A stretch of 64,000 bases of DNA from Pseudoips prasinana. Lineage: Eukaryota > Arthropoda > Insecta > Lepidoptera > Nolidae. Below the pieces are notes generated by a model. It was not told the origin of the DNA. It did no database searches and saw only the letters and a program-made list of their open reading frames with translations. The stretch covers positions 1,302,001 to 1,366,000 of the forward strand of contig OX621237.1 in assembly GCA_951640165.1 (NCBI GenBank), read 5' to 3'. This document shows, one piece after another, positions 63,899 to 64,000 of the stretch; position 1 is the stretch's first letter, and every line of letters starts with the position of its first letter. Made by a program: the position numbers and the translations under genes.

Positions 63899-64000
63899 CA
63901 GACCCTAGCACATCCATCTACCCCAATCTGTCAAATTTATTTTATAAATTTTCAACTTTATCACATTCAATTGGGGAAATTTGGCAGATTGGGGCAGCAT
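63899..64000 (-). mobile_element. 135-bp-family MITE, copy 3 (cut by the window end)
   Basis: It starts CAGACCCTAGCACATCCATC after TA (63897..63898). The core is inverted relative to copies 1 and 2 (AAATTTTCAACTTTATCACA) and lacks about 19 bp. The right end lies just beyond 64000. Confidence 0.82.

Overview
This window looks like nuclear DNA of a moth or butterfly. It is AT-rich and gene-poor, and it is packed with interspersed repeats whose signature segments I know from lepidopteran genomes: GGCCGGCAACGCA with CATCAGGTGAC-type ends, the GGGTTCCGTAGCC to CCGGCCAAGTGCGAGT repeat, the GCCCCGCGGTTT repeat, tRNA- and 5S-type SINEs, and RTE, CR1-like and Jockey-like LINEs. This assignment rests on pattern recognition and no search was run. 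There is no sign of bacterial, organellar or viral-genome architecture.

Host gene content is nearly nil. The one convincing host feature is a small minus-strand exon at 15710..15856. It has a consensus acceptor, a Kozak-context ATG, a 26-codon signal-peptide-like start, a consensus donor and a 14-codon uORF. It is probably the first coding exon of a secreted or membrane protein whose other exons lie outside the window or were not recognised. Most of the window would then be intron or flank of that gene. A few GC-richer non-repetitive islands (about 23480..23940, 36600..36800, 40195..40450, 44630..44850, 53570..53800) could be regulatory or conserved non-coding DNA.

Mobile elements by region. 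1..2437: the 5' LTR and Gag-Pol of a Ty3/Gypsy-type element on the minus strand, uninterrupted to the window edge. 2.5-26 kb: SINEs, MITEs, fragments of Jockey-like, RTE and RNase H-bearing LINEs, and several nested insertions. 26.8-31.3 kb: a near-complete CR1/Jockey-superfamily LINE with intact ORF1 and an ORF2 broken by one apparent one-base deletion. 36.9-39.8 kb: a second LINE of the same group, 5'-truncated but with an open RT frame. 54090..55681: a complete Tc1-type DNA transposon with 25-bp TIRs, TA duplications and an intact DD34E transposase. 58.1-59.1 kb: a Jockey-like LINE end abutting an RTE LINE end. Solo LINE 3' ends, palindromes and a 190-bp polypurine tract fill much of the rest.

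The clearest structural signals beyond family names are: (i) a short hairpin near the 3' ends of six LINE copies that keeps its pairing while its stem sequence changes; (ii) several perfect 25-38 bp inverted duplications with loops of 3-8 nt; (iii) nested insertions whose target duplications or empty sites can be read within the window; (iv) a SINE family that shares the 3' tail of the local RTE LINE; (v) a SINE family with a 5S rRNA-like internal promoter. Boundaries of degraded repeats are approximate to about 5-20 bases.
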